A stretch of 64,000 bases of DNA from Bradyrhizobium ivorense (GCF_900696085.1 NZ_CAADFC020000016.1:930001-994000); one strand, 5' to 3'. Positions 1 to 9,723 are shown, numbered from the stretch's first letter. Numbers and translations: made by a program. Notes: generated by a model from the sequence alone, not told the origin.

Positions 1-52
1 GCGGTCAGGAGTTGCACGATGGTGCGCTCAATCGAGGACCTCGCCCGGGGCT

Positions 53-211
53 CCCCCCTCTCCCCAACCCTCCCCCGCAAGGGGGGAGGGAGCCTGACCA
101 GCGTGCTCACCTCACTCGTGACAGATGACGTCGAGCACTGCCCAACGTGAGGGACGCACCGGTGGACGGGTTCCCTCCCCCCTTGCGGGGGAGGGTTAGG
201 GAGAGGGGTGG
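53..211. repeat. Inverted CT/GA-rich intergenic repeat
   Basis: Two arms of about 40 bases, rich in CCCTCTCCCC and GGGGAGAGGG, face each other around a spacer of roughly 75 bases. The same arm sequence recurs at 21,495-21,663, so this is a dispersed chromosomal repeat. Nothing else is visible between the left edge and the first gene. Confidence 0.7.
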
Positions 212-291
212 CCACACGACGTGCTCCCTCGATTGAACTTTCATTGCAAGCGAAGCGCGCGAAGGCGTCGCTTCACTCCTCGCAATGACGA

Positions 292-2202
292 TCACACCTT
301 CCCCTTCAGCGCATCGCCGATCTCATCCAGCACCTTCGGATCCTCGATCGTCGCCGGCATGGTCCAGGGCTCGCCGTCGGCGATCTTCTTGATGGTGCCG
401 CGCAGGATTTTGCCGGAGCGGGTTTTCGGCAACCGCGCCACCGTGATCGCGAGCTTGAAGGCGGCGACCGGGCCGAGCTTGTCGCGGACCAGCGCCACCA
501 CCTCCTTCTCGACATCGTCGGGGCTCTTGCTGACGCCCGCCTTCAGCACCAGGAAACCGCAGGGCACCTCGCCCTTGATGTTGTCCTTGATGCCGAGCAC
601 GGCGCATTCGGCGACGTCGGGATGCGAGGCAAGAATCTCCTCCATGCCGCCGGTGGAGAGCCGATGTCCCGCGACATTGATGATGTCGTCGGTGCGGCCC
701 ATCACCCAGACATAGCCGTCCTGGTCGCGGTAGCCGGCGTCCGAGGTCTTGTAGTAGCCGGGGAATTCCGACAGGTAGGCCTCCTTGAAGCGATCGTCCT
801 GCTGCCACAGCGTCGGCAGGCAGGCCGGCGGCATCGGCAGCTTGATCACGATCGAGCCCATGGTGCCCGCCGGCACCGGCTTTGCCGCTTCGTCCACCAC
901 GTCGACCTGGTAGCCCGGCATCGGCACCGTCGGCGAGCCATGCTTGACCGGCAGCATGCCGAGGCCGACCGGATTGCCGGCGATGCACCAGCCGGTCTCG
1001 GTCTGCCACCAGTGATCGATCACGGGCACCTTGAGCTGCTGCTCCGCCCATTCCACCGTCGGCGGATCGGCGCGCTCGCCGGCAAGGAACAGCGTGCGGA
1101 AGCTCGACAGATCGTACTTGCGGATCAGTCTGCCCTCGGGGTCTTCCTTCTTGATGGCGCGGAACGCGGTCGGCGCGGTGAACAGCGCCACCGCTCTGTG
1201 CTCGCTTATCACGCGCCAGAACGCGCCGGCGTCGGGCGTGCCGACCGGCTTGCCCTCATACATGATCGAGGTCGCGCCATGGATCAGCGGGCCGTAGACG
1301 ATGTAGCTGTGGCCGACCACCCAGCCGATGTCGGAGCCGCACCACCAGACCTCGCCCGGCTTGACGCCATAGAGGTTGTACATCGACCATTTCAGCGCAA
1401 CGAGATGCCCGCCATTGTCGCGCACCACGCCCTTCGGAACGCCCGTGGTGCCGGACGTGTAGAGGATGTAGAGCGGATCGGTCGCCAGCACCGGCACGCA
1501 GGGTGCGGCCTTGCCGGCGTCGAGGGCGGTGCGGCGCAACGTCGCCCAGTCATGGTCGCGGCCCGCGGTGAGCTCGCAGCCGTGCTGCGGCCGCTGCAGG
1601 ATGATGCAGGCCTCGGGCTTCGCGCCGGCAAGCCGGATCGCCTCGTCGAGCAGCGGCTTGTATTGCACGATGCGGCCGGGCTCGAGCCCGCAACTCGCCG
1701 AGAAGATCAGTTTTGGCTTGGCGTCGTCGATCCGGCTCGCCAGCTCCTTGGCCGCAAAGCCGCCGAACACCACGCTGTGCACCGCGCCGATCCGCGCGCA
1801 AGCCAGCATCGCGACCACGGCCTCCGGCACCATCGGCATATAGAGGATAACGCGATCGCCCTTGGCCACGCCGAAATCCTGCATCACGGCAGCGAGCGCC
1901 TGCACCTCTTTCAGGAGCTCGGCATAGGTGAATTTGGTGATGGTGTTGGTCAGCGTCGAATCGTGCAGCAGCGCAACCTGGCCGGCGCGGCCGCCGGCGA
2001 CGTGACGATCCAGCGCGTTGTAGCAGGTGTTGACCACGGCGCCGCTGAACCAGCGGCCGTAGGTCCCCACCGCTGGATCGAAGATCTGCTTCGCCGGCTC
2101 GATCCAGTCGATCTCGCGCGCCGCTTCCGCCCAAAACCCCTCGGGGTCCCGGAGCGAGCGGGCATGCACCTCATGATACCGGCCCGTTTGCAGGATCGTC
2201 AT
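292..2202 (-). CDS. prpE: Propionyl-CoA synthetase (PrpE-type acyl-CoA ligase)
   Basis: This ATP-dependent ligase is predicted to activate propionate, and possibly acetate, to the CoA thioester through an acyl-adenylate. The 636-residue length is normal for the ANL family. The adenylation signature TSGTTGVPKGV is followed by VRDNGGH, which is typical of PrpE rather than of acetyl-CoA synthetase. The C-terminal GRTDDIINVAGHRLSTGG motif and the PKTRSGKILRG lysine segment, the usual acetylation site, are intact. An ATG 48 bases upstream is possible, but the start chosen has GGGAG seven bases before it. The gene stands alone, with no prp genes nearby. Substrate preference is inferred from the motif. 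Confidence 0.9.
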   Translation of the reverse strand: MTILQTGRYHEVHARSLRDPEGFWAEAAREIDWIEPAKQIFDPAVGTYGRWFSGAVVNTCYNALDRHVAGGRAGQVALLHDSTLTNTITKFTYAELLKEVQALAAVMQDFGVAKGDRVILYMPMVPEAVVAMLACARIGAVHSVVFGGFAAKELASRIDDAKPKLIFSASCGLEPGRIVQYKPLLDEAIRLAGAKPEACIILQRPQHGCELTAGRDHDWATLRRTALDAGKAAPCVPVLATDPLYILYTSGTTGVPKGVVRDNGGHLVALKWSMYNLYGVKPGEVWWCGSDIGWVVGHSYIVYGPLIHGATSIMYEGKPVGTPDAGAFWRVISEHRAVALFTAPTAFRAIKKEDPEGRLIRKYDLSSFRTLFLAGERADPPTVEWAEQQLKVPVIDHWWQTETGWCIAGNPVGLGMLPVKHGSPTVPMPGYQVDVVDEAAKPVPAGTMGSIVIKLPMPPACLPTLWQQDDRFKEAYLSEFPGYYKTSDAGYRDQDGYVWVMGRTDDIINVAGHRLSTGGMEEILASHPDVAECAVLGIKDNIKGEVPCGFLVLKAGVSKSPDDVEKEVVALVRDKLGPVAAFKLAITVARLPKTRSGKILRGTIKKIADGEPWTMPATIEDPKVLDEIGDALKGKV

Positions 2203-2302
2203 GGCGTTCTCCCTCGCGCTGGTCGCGCGTCGTTGATCGACCATTGTCACGGGAAGCGGCGGCGTTTCAAGCCGAAATCACCGCCGCCGTTGCCACAGCC
2301 CT

Positions 2303-2373
2303 GAGCATGATCATTTCGGAAAATCGCTTCGCACTTTGCGCTAACGCGGCCCTTTGGGTCCGGATCATGCTCT
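2303..2373. repeat. GAGCATGATC-type palindromic repeat
   Basis: The outer arms GAGCATGATC and GGATCATGCTC pair around a core containing CGCTTCGCACTTTGCG. Most of this unit occurs in inverse orientation at 12,506-12,563. Shorter relatives lie at 22,976-23,003 and near 43,916. The repeat ends at the stop codon of the next gene and could act as its terminator. Confidence 0.65.
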
Positions 2374-3142
2374 AGTATCCGTCCACCCCGTTGATCTGCT
2401 GCAGCCGCTCGCGCATCGCCTTCTGCAGGTCGTAGCCCGGCTTGCCGAATTCGGCATTGCGGCGGGCGATGAACTGGTCCTGCTCGCGCTGCAGCTCGCG
2501 CGCCTGGCGCGGGTTTTGCGCTTCGCGGATCGCCCGGACGTTGGAGGCGTTGACCTCGCGGTCGAGGTCGGCGAGCTCGGGATTGGCGCAGATCGCCTTC
2601 TCCACCGGCCGGCGCGCCTTGCGGCAATCGAAGCTCGGCTTGCCGGCCACCGCCATCATCGCGCCGATCCGCTCCAGCTCCAGCGACAGCGATTTGTAGT
2701 TGGCCTTGGCCGCCGCATGGTTGGGATCGAGCTTGACCGCGGCGCCGAAATCCATGATCGCCCTGCGCCGGTCGCCCTTCCTGCGCCAGAGCTCGCCGCG
2801 CGCATTGTAGGCGTCGGTGAGCGACGGATCGAACCTGAGCGCAATATCGTAGTCCGTGATTGCGCGATCGATCATCTGCTTGCGATCATAGGCCGCAGCG
2901 CGCGCCAGCAGCGCCCTTGCGCGATCGGTCCGCTCCGCCTTCTCGTTGTCGATCAGGGAACCGCAGACCTCGATGGTCTTGTCGTCATCGCCTGCCGCGG
3001 CCGCAGCGACACAGCGGCCGGGATCGGCCTCCACGTCCTTGCCGGGCTCGCTGCTGGTCGCACGCGCGAGATCGGCGAACAGCATGCATGACAGGCAGAC
3101 GCCGAGCAGCGACCGCGTCCAATTTGCAGAATTGCGTCGCAT
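2372..3142 (-). CDS. Secreted TPR protein with LprI-like C-terminal domain
   Basis: The protein has 256 residues. An N-terminal signal peptide (cleavage expected after DLARA) is followed by TPR-like helices at about residues 60-170 and a C-terminal region beginning FDCRKARRPVEKAIC. That region matches the DUF1311/LprI lysozyme-inhibitor-like family, with conserved cysteines and the AICANPELADLDRE pattern. It is probably periplasmic. The start was taken at the ATG directly before the charged and hydrophobic signal sequence. The open frame extends 49 codons further but lacks a plausible leader. Lysozyme inhibition is a family-level guess only. Confidence 0.7.
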   Translation of the reverse strand: MRRNSANWTRSLLGVCLSCMLFADLARATSSEPGKDVEADPGRCVAAAAAGDDDKTIEVCGSLIDNEKAERTDRARALLARAAAYDRKQMIDRAITDYDIALRFDPSLTDAYNARGELWRRKGDRRRAIMDFGAAVKLDPNHAAAKANYKSLSLELERIGAMMAVAGKPSFDCRKARRPVEKAICANPELADLDREVNASNVRAIREAQNPRQARELQREQDQFIARRNAEFGKPGYDLQKAMRERLQQINGVDGY

Positions 3143-3279
3143 CACGATCGCCGACGAGGCGTCCCTGTCCCGCGCCTGAACCCGCCAGGCAGCCCGCCAT
3201 CCGGACCGCGTAGCAATTGCCGCAAAACCACACGCTGGATTATACGTCAATTGCGACGATCGGCGCACGGGGGTTCGGC

Positions 3280-4824
3280 TTGCTGACATTCGAATGGATC
3301 ATCGGACTGCTGCTCGCGGCCGTTGCGCTGTCGGCGCTGGCGCGGCGGCTCAAGGTGCCCTATCCGACGTTCCTTGCGATCGGCGGCATGCTGCTCGCCT
3401 TCCTGCCCTCAGGCCCGTCCTGGGCGCTGGAACCGAAACTGGCGCTGGCGCTGTTCGTGGCCCCCGTGCTGCTGGACGCCGCCTTCGACACCTCGCTGCG
3501 CGACCTGCGCAACAACTGGCTGCCGGTCACGACGCTGGTGGTGGTCGCGGTCGGCATCACCACGGTGGGGGTCGCGGTGGTCGCGCGCTGGCTGCGCCCC
3601 GATATGCCATGGCCGGTCGCGATCGCGCTCGGCGCCATCGTCGCGCCGCCCGACGCCGCCGCGGCCACCGCGATCCTGCGCCAGGTCAAGCTGCCATATC
3701 GCATCCAGAAGATCCTCGAGGGCGAAAGCCTGCTCAACGACGCCAGCGCGCTCTTGATCTATCGCGTCGCGGTCGGCCTGGTCGTCGCCGAGCACATGAA
3801 GGTGCGCGAATTCGTGCCGTCGCTCGCGGTGGCGCTGGCCGGCAGCCTCGCCGCCGGCTACATCTTCGCGCAGATCTGGATGATGATCACGCGCCGCATC
3901 ACCGAGGCGCCGAGCGCGATCATCACGCAGTTCGGCGGCACCTTCATGGTGTGGATCGTCGCCGAGCATGTCGGGCTGTCCGGCATCCTCACCATCATCG
4001 CCTATGCGATCACGATCGCCCGCGCCGCGCCGGCCAGCACCTCGGCGCGGCTGCGCGTCTCGTCCTACACGGTGTGGGAAACCGTCGTGTTCGTGCTCAA
4101 CGTGCTCGCCTTCATGCTGATCGGCATGCAGCTGGGTCCAATCTGGTCCGGGCTCGACGACGAGGTGCGATTCAAATATTGCAGCTTTGCCGCGATCATC
4201 CTCGCCGTGGTGATCTTCATCCGGATCGCCTGGGTGATGTCCTATGGCGCGTTCCTGCGCGTCCTGAAATCGCACGACCTGCTTCCGTCATACGTGGTCG
4301 CGGCCGTGCCGTCGTCGCGGCGCAGCATCGTCGTGTCCTGGTGCGGGATGCGCGGCATCGTCACGCTGGCGGCCGCCTTCGCGCTGCCCGAGTATTTTCC
4401 GTATCGCGATCTGATCCTGCTCACGGCGTTTGCCGTGGTGCTGGGTTCGCTGGTGATCCAGGGCCTGACGCTGCGGCCGCTGATCCTGGCGCTGAAGTTC
4501 GATGACGACGACCCGGTGGCGCGCGAGGCCGCGCATGCCCGCGGCATCGCCATTCGCGCGGCGCTGGACGAGATCGATGCCGATCCCTCCGAGGAAGCCG
4601 AGATTCTCAGGCTCGAATACCGCGCCGTGCTGCTGCGTGCCGAAAACGAGCCGGACGGCGGCGTCGCCTCGGGCGAACTGCCGGCCGACCCGCTGCGCCG
4701 CCGCGCCATCGCAGCGGCGCGCCGCGCGCTGCTCAATCTGCGCCATAACGAAGCGATCGGCGACGATGCCTTCCATCTGGTCGAAGAGGAGCTCGATCGC
4801 GCCGAACTCAGCGCCGAGGCGTGA
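3280..4824 (+). CDS. CPA1-family Na+/H+ antiporter
   Basis: This inner-membrane cation/proton antiporter has about 514 residues and some twelve hydrophobic segments. The central APPDAAAATAI and EGESLLNDASALL motifs are the ion-binding helices of NhaP/CPA1 transporters. A basic patch with RSIVVSWCGMRGIVTLAAAFALP follows, then a hydrophilic tail of about 110 residues. No ATG occurs before the first membrane helix. A TTG at 3280 preceded by GGGGG is the likeliest start, and a TTG at 3217 is the alternative. The gene is divergent from the TPR gene. Sodium rather than potassium specificity cannot be told from the sequence. Confidence 0.85.
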   Translation: MLTFEWIIGLLLAAVALSALARRLKVPYPTFLAIGGMLLAFLPSGPSWALEPKLALALFVAPVLLDAAFDTSLRDLRNNWLPVTTLVVVAVGITTVGVAVVARWLRPDMPWPVAIALGAIVAPPDAAAATAILRQVKLPYRIQKILEGESLLNDASALLIYRVAVGLVVAEHMKVREFVPSLAVALAGSLAAGYIFAQIWMMITRRITEAPSAIITQFGGTFMVWIVAEHVGLSGILTIIAYAITIARAAPASTSARLRVSSYTVWETVVFVLNVLAFMLIGMQLGPIWSGLDDEVRFKYCSFAAIILAVVIFIRIAWVMSYGAFLRVLKSHDLLPSYVVAAVPSSRRSIVVSWCGMRGIVTLAAAFALPEYFPYRDLILLTAFAVVLGSLVIQGLTLRPLILALKFDDDDPVAREAAHARGIAIRAALDEIDADPSEEAEILRLEYRAVLLRAENEPDGGVASGELPADPLRRRAIAAARRALLNLRHNEAIGDDAFHLVEEELDRAELSAEA

Positions 4825-4863
4825 TGGGAGCGCTAGAGATGGGCGGTGCAACTCTCTCCACGC

Positions 4864-5026
4864 GTCGTCCCGGCGAAGGCCGGGACGACACTGTGTTTGT
4901 AGCACCGCTGTCCGATCCGTCACCCTGAGGTGGCCGCTTCTTCAGCGGCCCTCGAAGGGTCGACGGCCCGTCTGGTGGCCGTGCATCCTTCGAGGCTCGC
5001 AAGAGCTCGCACCTCAGGATGACGGG
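4864..5026. repeat. Two adjacent palindromic intergenic repeats
   Basis: A perfect hairpin GTCGTCCCGGC-GAAG-GCCGGGACGAC at 4864-4889 is followed by a longer imperfect palindrome. The longer one is bounded by CACCCTGAGGTG and CACCTCAGGATGACG at about 4918-5026. Both sit between convergent genes, where they may end transcription or simply be dispersed repeats. Confidence 0.65.
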
Positions 5027-5062
5027 TCAATAGCCAGCGCTATGGCTCGCGACGCAGTGGAC

Positions 5063-5869
5063 CTATGCGCCCGACTTGCTGGTGATGCCGCCGTCGACCA
5101 CGAGCTCGATACCGGTGACGTACTTCGATTCATCTGACGCGAGGAACAGCGCCGCGTTGGCGACGTCCCAGGCGTCGCCCATGTGGCCCATCGGCACCTG
5201 CGCGTCGCGGGCGCGCCACATCGCCTCGACGTCGCCCTTGGCGTAGCTCTGCGCCAGACCCGCCGAATGCGCCACCATCGGCGTCTTCATCAACCCGGGC
5301 AGGATGGCATTGACGCGAACGTGTTTGGAGGCGAACTCGACCGCGGTCGAGCGCGTCATCTGGTTCATCGCCGCCTTGCTCGCATTGTAGCTGACATAGG
5401 AGATGCCGACATGGCGGATCGAGGCGATCGACGAGATGTTGATGATCGAGCCGCCGCCCTGCTTGATCATCACGGGGATGACGTGCTTCATCGACAGGTA
5501 GGCGCTCTTGAGATTGACCGCGAACACGCGGTCCCATTCGGCCTCCGCGACCTCGACCACGCTGCCGACCTCGGCGATGCCGACATTGTTGTCGAGCACG
5601 TCGATGCGGCCATAGGTTTTCAGGCAGGCCGCGACCATCGCCTCGACCTCGGCGGCGCGCGAGACGTCGGCAGTGAACGCGGCGGCCTTGCCGCCCTCGC
5701 CGGTGATGAGGCCGACGGTTTCCTCGGCCGCCGCGCCGTTGCGATCGACGCAGAACACGCTGGCGCCCTCGCGCGCGAAGGTCACGGCGGTCGCCTTGCC
5801 ATTGCCCCAGCCGGGCCCAATCGAGCCCGCGCCGACCACCATCGCAACCTTGCCCTTGAGCCGATCCAT
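5063..5869 (-). CDS. Short-chain dehydrogenase/reductase
   Basis: This is a classical SDR of 268 residues. The N-terminal cofactor loop reads VVGAGSIGPGWGNG, longer than the usual TGxxxGIG. The sequence continues with DNNVG (the NNAG equivalent), the catalytic serine in INISSIAS and an intact YNASK motif. The C-terminal TGIELVVDGG is typical. It is a cytoplasmic NAD(P)(H)-dependent alcohol or ketone oxidoreductase of unknown substrate. A GGGAG sequence precedes the ATG. The downstream TRAP genes run in the same direction, but a 70-base palindrome separates them, so co-transcription is uncertain. Confidence 0.88.
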   Translation of the reverse strand: MDRLKGKVAMVVGAGSIGPGWGNGKATAVTFAREGASVFCVDRNGAAAEETVGLITGEGGKAAAFTADVSRAAEVEAMVAACLKTYGRIDVLDNNVGIAEVGSVVEVAEAEWDRVFAVNLKSAYLSMKHVIPVMIKQGGGSIINISSIASIRHVGISYVSYNASKAAMNQMTRSTAVEFASKHVRVNAILPGLMKTPMVAHSAGLAQSYAKGDVEAMWRARDAQVPMGHMGDAWDVANAALFLASDESKYVTGIELVVDGGITSKSGA

Positions 5870-5893
5870 CGGTTGTTTCTCCCTGTTGTTCTT

Positions 5894-5964
5894 GTAGCCC
5901 GGATGAAGCGCAGCGCAATCCGGGGCCGCTGTTCCCGGATTACGCTGCGCTCCATCCGGGCTAC
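5894..5964. repeat. Long palindromic repeat (TAGCCCGGAT type)
   Basis: The left arm GTAGCCCGGATGAAGCGCAG pairs with a right arm ending CTCCATCCGGGCTAC, giving a stem of some 30 imperfect pairs. The TAG stop of the DUF1850 gene lies inside the right arm, so the hairpin is well placed to end that operon. Confidence 0.75.
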
Positions 5965-6338
5965 GGATTGTCGCAAGCGCTCATCGTGGTGACATTAGCA
6001 CCGATCGGATGGCCGAAAATCTCCGATAGCGTCTGGCAGCGTCCCGCGTGGCACAGAAGCCATTCGCCGGCGGCGCCGGAATTGCCGAGCACGACTTCCG
6101 GCCGAGGCAGCGGCGGCGGCGACCATTGAAACCAGCCGCCGACGAGCCGCGCCTCCGGCGGCGGCTCCATGCCGGCGCCGGTGCCCTTGATGCGGGCCTG
6201 CGTCAGCTCGAGGCCGGCTGATGTGATCAGCCAATCCTCCTGCCAGGCGGTCTTCTCGATCGAATGGGTCCAGGCGAGCGTGAACGCCGCCACCGACAGC
6301 GTCTTCACCACGCCTGCGGAGGCGAGGCAGAGGCTCAA
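5961..6338 (-). CDS. DUF1850 protein of the TAXI-TRAP operon
   Basis: This is a small protein of about 125 residues with a hydrophobic N-terminus. It contains the family pattern AFTLAWTHSIEKTAWQEDW followed by GTGAGMEPP. DUF1850 proteins are regularly encoded beside fused TAXI-type TRAP permeases, as here, but their role is unknown. The start is inferred to be a TTG whose last two bases form the TGA stop of the permease gene (TTGA). This overlap implies translational coupling. An ATG 36 bases upstream lies inside the permease gene and gives an unlikely Arg/Gly-rich leader. Confidence 0.75.
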   Translation of the reverse strand: MSLCLASAGVVKTLSVAAFTLAWTHSIEKTAWQEDWLITSAGLELTQARIKGTGAGMEPPPEARLVGGWFQWSPPPLPRPEVVLGNSGAAGEWLLCHAGRCQTLSEIFGHPIGANVTTMSACDNP

Positions 6339-8443
6339 GCCGCCGCCACCGCGTCGCGCGCGCGCTGCCGCCACTGCCAGAGCAGGACGGCCGCCGACAG
6401 CGTGAAGCCCGCGGTGTCCGAGAACGGGAAATCGCCGAGCAGGCAGAGCGCCGCCACGAACGCCACCGCGATCTCGACCAAAGTCAGCCGCGTGAACAGG
6501 AAGCCGATCGCGACGATGCCGAACAGGGCGATCGCCACCAGCGCCTTGAAGGTCGCCAGCGCCACCGCGCCGTAGAAGCCGAGCTGCGCCTGCATCGGGT
6601 CTCCGCTCTGCAGCATCAGCGCCGGCGAATACACGAAGATGAAGGGAATGACGTAGCCGGCGAGCGCGATCCGCATCGCCTCCCAGCCGATCTTGTCCGG
6701 GTTCTCCTTGGCGATCGGCGCCGCCGCCAGCGCCGCGAGCGCCACCGGCGGCGAGAGGTCAGCCATGATGCCGTAATAGAACGCGAACATGTGGCTCGCG
6801 ATCAGCGGCACGCCGAGTTTCGCCAGCGCCGGCGCGGCGAGCGCGGCCGTGATGATGTAGGTCGGGATGGTCGGGATGCCGGTGCCGAGCAGGATCGACA
6901 GGAGCATGGTCATGATCAGCGCCAGGAACAGGCTCTTGGCGCCGAGCCCGATGATCCAGCTGCCGAAGATGGTGCCGACGCCGGTCTGCGTCATCATGCC
7001 GATGATGGTGCCGACGATGGCGCAGGCCATGCCGACGGTCAGCGCCGACTTGGCGCTGTCGGCGAGCGAGTCGCGGCAGGCTTTGAGGGTGGCGCGGCCG
7101 CCGCGTGTGATCGCGGCGATCACGATCAGGCCGGCGACGACGCTGGCGACCGGAATGATCTCGAGCCCCTTGCGCGAGACCGCGGCGACGACAAGCGCGA
7201 GCCCGATCCAGAACACGTAGCGGATCACGGTGTTGGAAAAGCCGAGCGTGATGCTGGCGCCGAGGATCAGCGCCACAGTGAGCGCAAGCCCCATGCTGCC
7301 GGCATAGAGCGGCGTAAAACCCTCGAACAGCATGTAGACCAGCGCGGCGAGCGGCAACACCAGGTACCAGCGCGCCACCAACGCCTTCCAGGCGCTCGGG
7401 ATCTCCGAGCGCTTCATGCCGACCAGGCCGTGCTTGCCCGCCTCCAGATGCACCATCCAGAACGCCGAGGCGAAATACAGGATCGCCGGGATCACCGCCG
7501 CCTTGACGATCTCCGAATAGGGCACGCCGAGCGTCTCCGCCATGATGAAGGCAACGGCGCCCATCACCGGCGGCATGATCTGTCCGCCCATCGAGGCGGT
7601 GGCCTCGACACCGGCGGCGAAGGCGCGGCGATAGCCGAACTTGATCATCAGCGGAATCGTGAACTGGCCGACGGTGACGACGTTGGCGACGCCAGAGCCG
7701 GAGATCGTGCCCATCATGCCCGAGGCGAACACCGCGACCTTGGCCGGCCCGCCGCGGGTGCGGCCGAACAGGCCGAGCGAGACGTCGGTGAACAGCTGGA
7801 TCATGCCGGCGCGCTCCAGGAACGAGCCGAACAGGATGAACAGGAAGATGTAGGTCGCCGAAACGTAGATCGGCACGCCGTAAAAACCTTCGGTGCCGAA
7901 CGAGAGATGGGTGACGATCTGGTCGAAATCATAGCCGCGATGATTGAGCGGCGACGGCAGATACTGCCCGAAGAACCAGTACAGCAGGCAGGCGCCGCAC
8001 ATCAGCGGCAGCGCCGCGCCCATCAGCCGCCGCGTGCCCTCGAAGATCAGCACCGCGAGCAGCGTGCCGACCGCAAGGTCGGTGGTGGTCGGATCGCCGT
8101 CGCGGGCGATCAGGTCGGCGTAGAAGATCCACTGATAGAGCCCGCAGAGAAAGCCGGCACCGCCGACGATCCAGCTCACCGCGCGGCCGAAATCGGTCTT
8201 GGCGGTGAAATTGCCGATCAGGCCGAAGGTCAGGAGGATCAGGAAGCCGACATGGACGCCGCGCACCACCTGGCTCGGCAGGTAGTTGAAGGCGGCGACA
8301 TAGAGCTGGAACACCGCAAAGGCGAGGCCGACCGCATAGGCCAGATAGCCCCAGCCGCCGGGGCCAAACCCTTCCGGAAAGCCATGCTCGAAATTGTCGA
8401 ATTCGACCTTGACGGGCTCGGCGCCCTCAAGCTGCTGCTGCAT
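6335..8443 (-). CDS. TRAP transporter fused permease (4TM/12TM)
   Basis: The protein has 702 residues and is almost entirely hydrophobic. The N-terminal part corresponds to the small DctQ-type subunit and the C-terminal two thirds to the large DctM-type subunit. The GSGVANVVTVGQFTIP and MGGQIMPPVMGAVAFIMAE motifs in the middle are characteristic of TAXI-associated fused permeases. It is predicted to import an organic acid or similar solute across the inner membrane, driven by an ion gradient. It works with the TAXI binding protein encoded just upstream, 135 bases away. The substrate is not predictable from sequence. Confidence 0.92.
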   Translation of the reverse strand: MQQQLEGAEPVKVEFDNFEHGFPEGFGPGGWGYLAYAVGLAFAVFQLYVAAFNYLPSQVVRGVHVGFLILLTFGLIGNFTAKTDFGRAVSWIVGGAGFLCGLYQWIFYADLIARDGDPTTTDLAVGTLLAVLIFEGTRRLMGAALPLMCGACLLYWFFGQYLPSPLNHRGYDFDQIVTHLSFGTEGFYGVPIYVSATYIFLFILFGSFLERAGMIQLFTDVSLGLFGRTRGGPAKVAVFASGMMGTISGSGVANVVTVGQFTIPLMIKFGYRRAFAAGVEATASMGGQIMPPVMGAVAFIMAETLGVPYSEIVKAAVIPAILYFASAFWMVHLEAGKHGLVGMKRSEIPSAWKALVARWYLVLPLAALVYMLFEGFTPLYAGSMGLALTVALILGASITLGFSNTVIRYVFWIGLALVVAAVSRKGLEIIPVASVVAGLIVIAAITRGGRATLKACRDSLADSAKSALTVGMACAIVGTIIGMMTQTGVGTIFGSWIIGLGAKSLFLALIMTMLLSILLGTGIPTIPTYIITAALAAPALAKLGVPLIASHMFAFYYGIMADLSPPVALAALAAAPIAKENPDKIGWEAMRIALAGYVIPFIFVYSPALMLQSGDPMQAQLGFYGAVALATFKALVAIALFGIVAIGFLFTRLTLVEIAVAFVAALCLLGDFPFSDTAGFTLSAAVLLWQWRQRARDAVAAA

Positions 8444-8475
8444 TGAATCAGTCCCCCGCCGTGCGTCCCCCGCAC

Positions 8476-8558
8476 GTCATGCGCGGGCCTGACCCGCGCA
8501 TCCATCGAAAAATAGGCTCTTTAGAAAGATGGATGGCCGGGTCAAGCCCGGCCATGAC
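8476..8558. repeat. Inverted repeat between TRAP genes
   Basis: Arms of about 31 bases, GTCATGCGCGGGCCTGACCC and GGGTCAAGCCCGGCCATGAC with their extensions, form a strong stem around GAAAAATAGGCTCTTTAGAAA. It lies between the binding-protein and permease genes. It could stabilise the upstream transcript and lower permease expression relative to the binding protein. Confidence 0.7.
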
Positions 8559-8578
8559 ACCCTTGAAGCGTAATAGCC

Positions 8579-9526
8579 CTACTTGATCAGGCCCTTTTCC
8601 TTGTAATAGCGGATCGCGCCCGGGTGCAACGGCACCGGGCTGCCGGTCGCGGCGGCCTCGAGCTTGATCTCCTTGCCGGCGGCATGGGCGTTGGCAAGCT
8701 CCGGCAGCGAATCATAGACCAGCTTGGTCATCTGATAGGCCAGTTCATCCGACACCGCACTCGAGGTGACGAGATAGTTCACGACCGCAGCCGTCCGCAC
8801 GTCCTTGTCCTGGCCGGTATAGGTGTTGGCCGGAATGACGACCGAGACGAAGGGCGGGCCGATCTTGTCGACGGTTTCCTTCGGCACCGCGACCACGGTG
8901 ATGTCGGTCGAGGTCGAGAGGTCCTTCAGCGAGGCGACGCCGAGGCCGGCGGACTGCAGCGTCGCGTTGAGCTGGCGGTTCTTCATCAGGTCGACCGACT
9001 CGGCGAACGGCAGATATTCGACCTTGCCGAGGTCCTTGTAGCTCATGCCGGCGGCCGCAAGGATGGCGCGCGAGTTCAGCTCGGTGCCGGACTTCGGCGC
9101 GCCGACCGACAGGCTCTTGCCCTTCAGATCGGCCAGCGTCTTGATGCCGCTTTCGGCGGTGGCGACGATCTGGATGTAGTTCGGGTAGATCGCGCCGATG
9201 GTGCGCAGCTTGTCGAGCTTGGTCTTGAAGCCGGCTTCGGCATCGCCCTCCCAGGCCGCCTTCAGCGAATCGCCGAGCGTGAAGGCGATCTCGCCGCGGC
9301 CCTGCTGCAGCAGCACCAGGTTCTCGACCGAGGCCTTGGTGGCCTGCACCTGGGTCTTCACGCCAGGGATCTTGTCGCCGTAGATCTTCCCCATCGCGAC
9401 GCCGAGCGGATAGTAGACGCCGGAGGTTCCGCCGGTCAGCACGTTAATGAACTGCTCGGCCCGCGCGACAGGCGCGGCGAGCACGCTGGCTGCCACGGTC
9501 GCGGCCGCCACCAACTTCCAATTCAT
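8579..9526 (-). CDS. TAXI-family TRAP solute-binding protein
   Basis: This periplasmic protein has 315 residues. It carries a signal peptide ending ARAEQ, then the TAXI hallmark LTGGTSGVYYPLGVAMGKIY. The family's GAPKSGTELNSRAI and HPGAIRYYKEKG segments follow. It should capture the substrate and deliver it to the fused permease encoded downstream. A GGGGAG sequence precedes the ATG. The full-length domain shows no break. Confidence 0.93.
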   Translation of the reverse strand: MNWKLVAAATVAASVLAAPVARAEQFINVLTGGTSGVYYPLGVAMGKIYGDKIPGVKTQVQATKASVENLVLLQQGRGEIAFTLGDSLKAAWEGDAEAGFKTKLDKLRTIGAIYPNYIQIVATAESGIKTLADLKGKSLSVGAPKSGTELNSRAILAAAGMSYKDLGKVEYLPFAESVDLMKNRQLNATLQSAGLGVASLKDLSTSTDITVVAVPKETVDKIGPPFVSVVIPANTYTGQDKDVRTAAVVNYLVTSSAVSDELAYQMTKLVYDSLPELANAHAAGKEIKLEAAATGSPVPLHPGAIRYYKEKGLIK

Positions 9527-9723
9527 GAGTATTATTCTCCCCTTAAGCCGGGCGGACGTTGGCCTTGTGTCCCCGCCGGGTCAAGCCATCCAAACGACGC
9601 ATGCCGGGCAAAATTCGGTATGCCAGCACTGCTTTCGGAAGATGCCGGGAACTCTCCGCCTGCCGCGCGGGTTGAGAGGCGCAACCTGCCAGCGAGGTAT
9701 GATTTGCAGCCGTCCGGGGCGAC

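Noticed and set aside
622..2304. Long plus-strand open frame opposite prpE
   Set aside because: It is an Arg/His/Ala-rich antisense frame of a well-supported gene. Similar antisense frames at 6,791-8,446 and 17,967-20,375 were rejected for the same reason.
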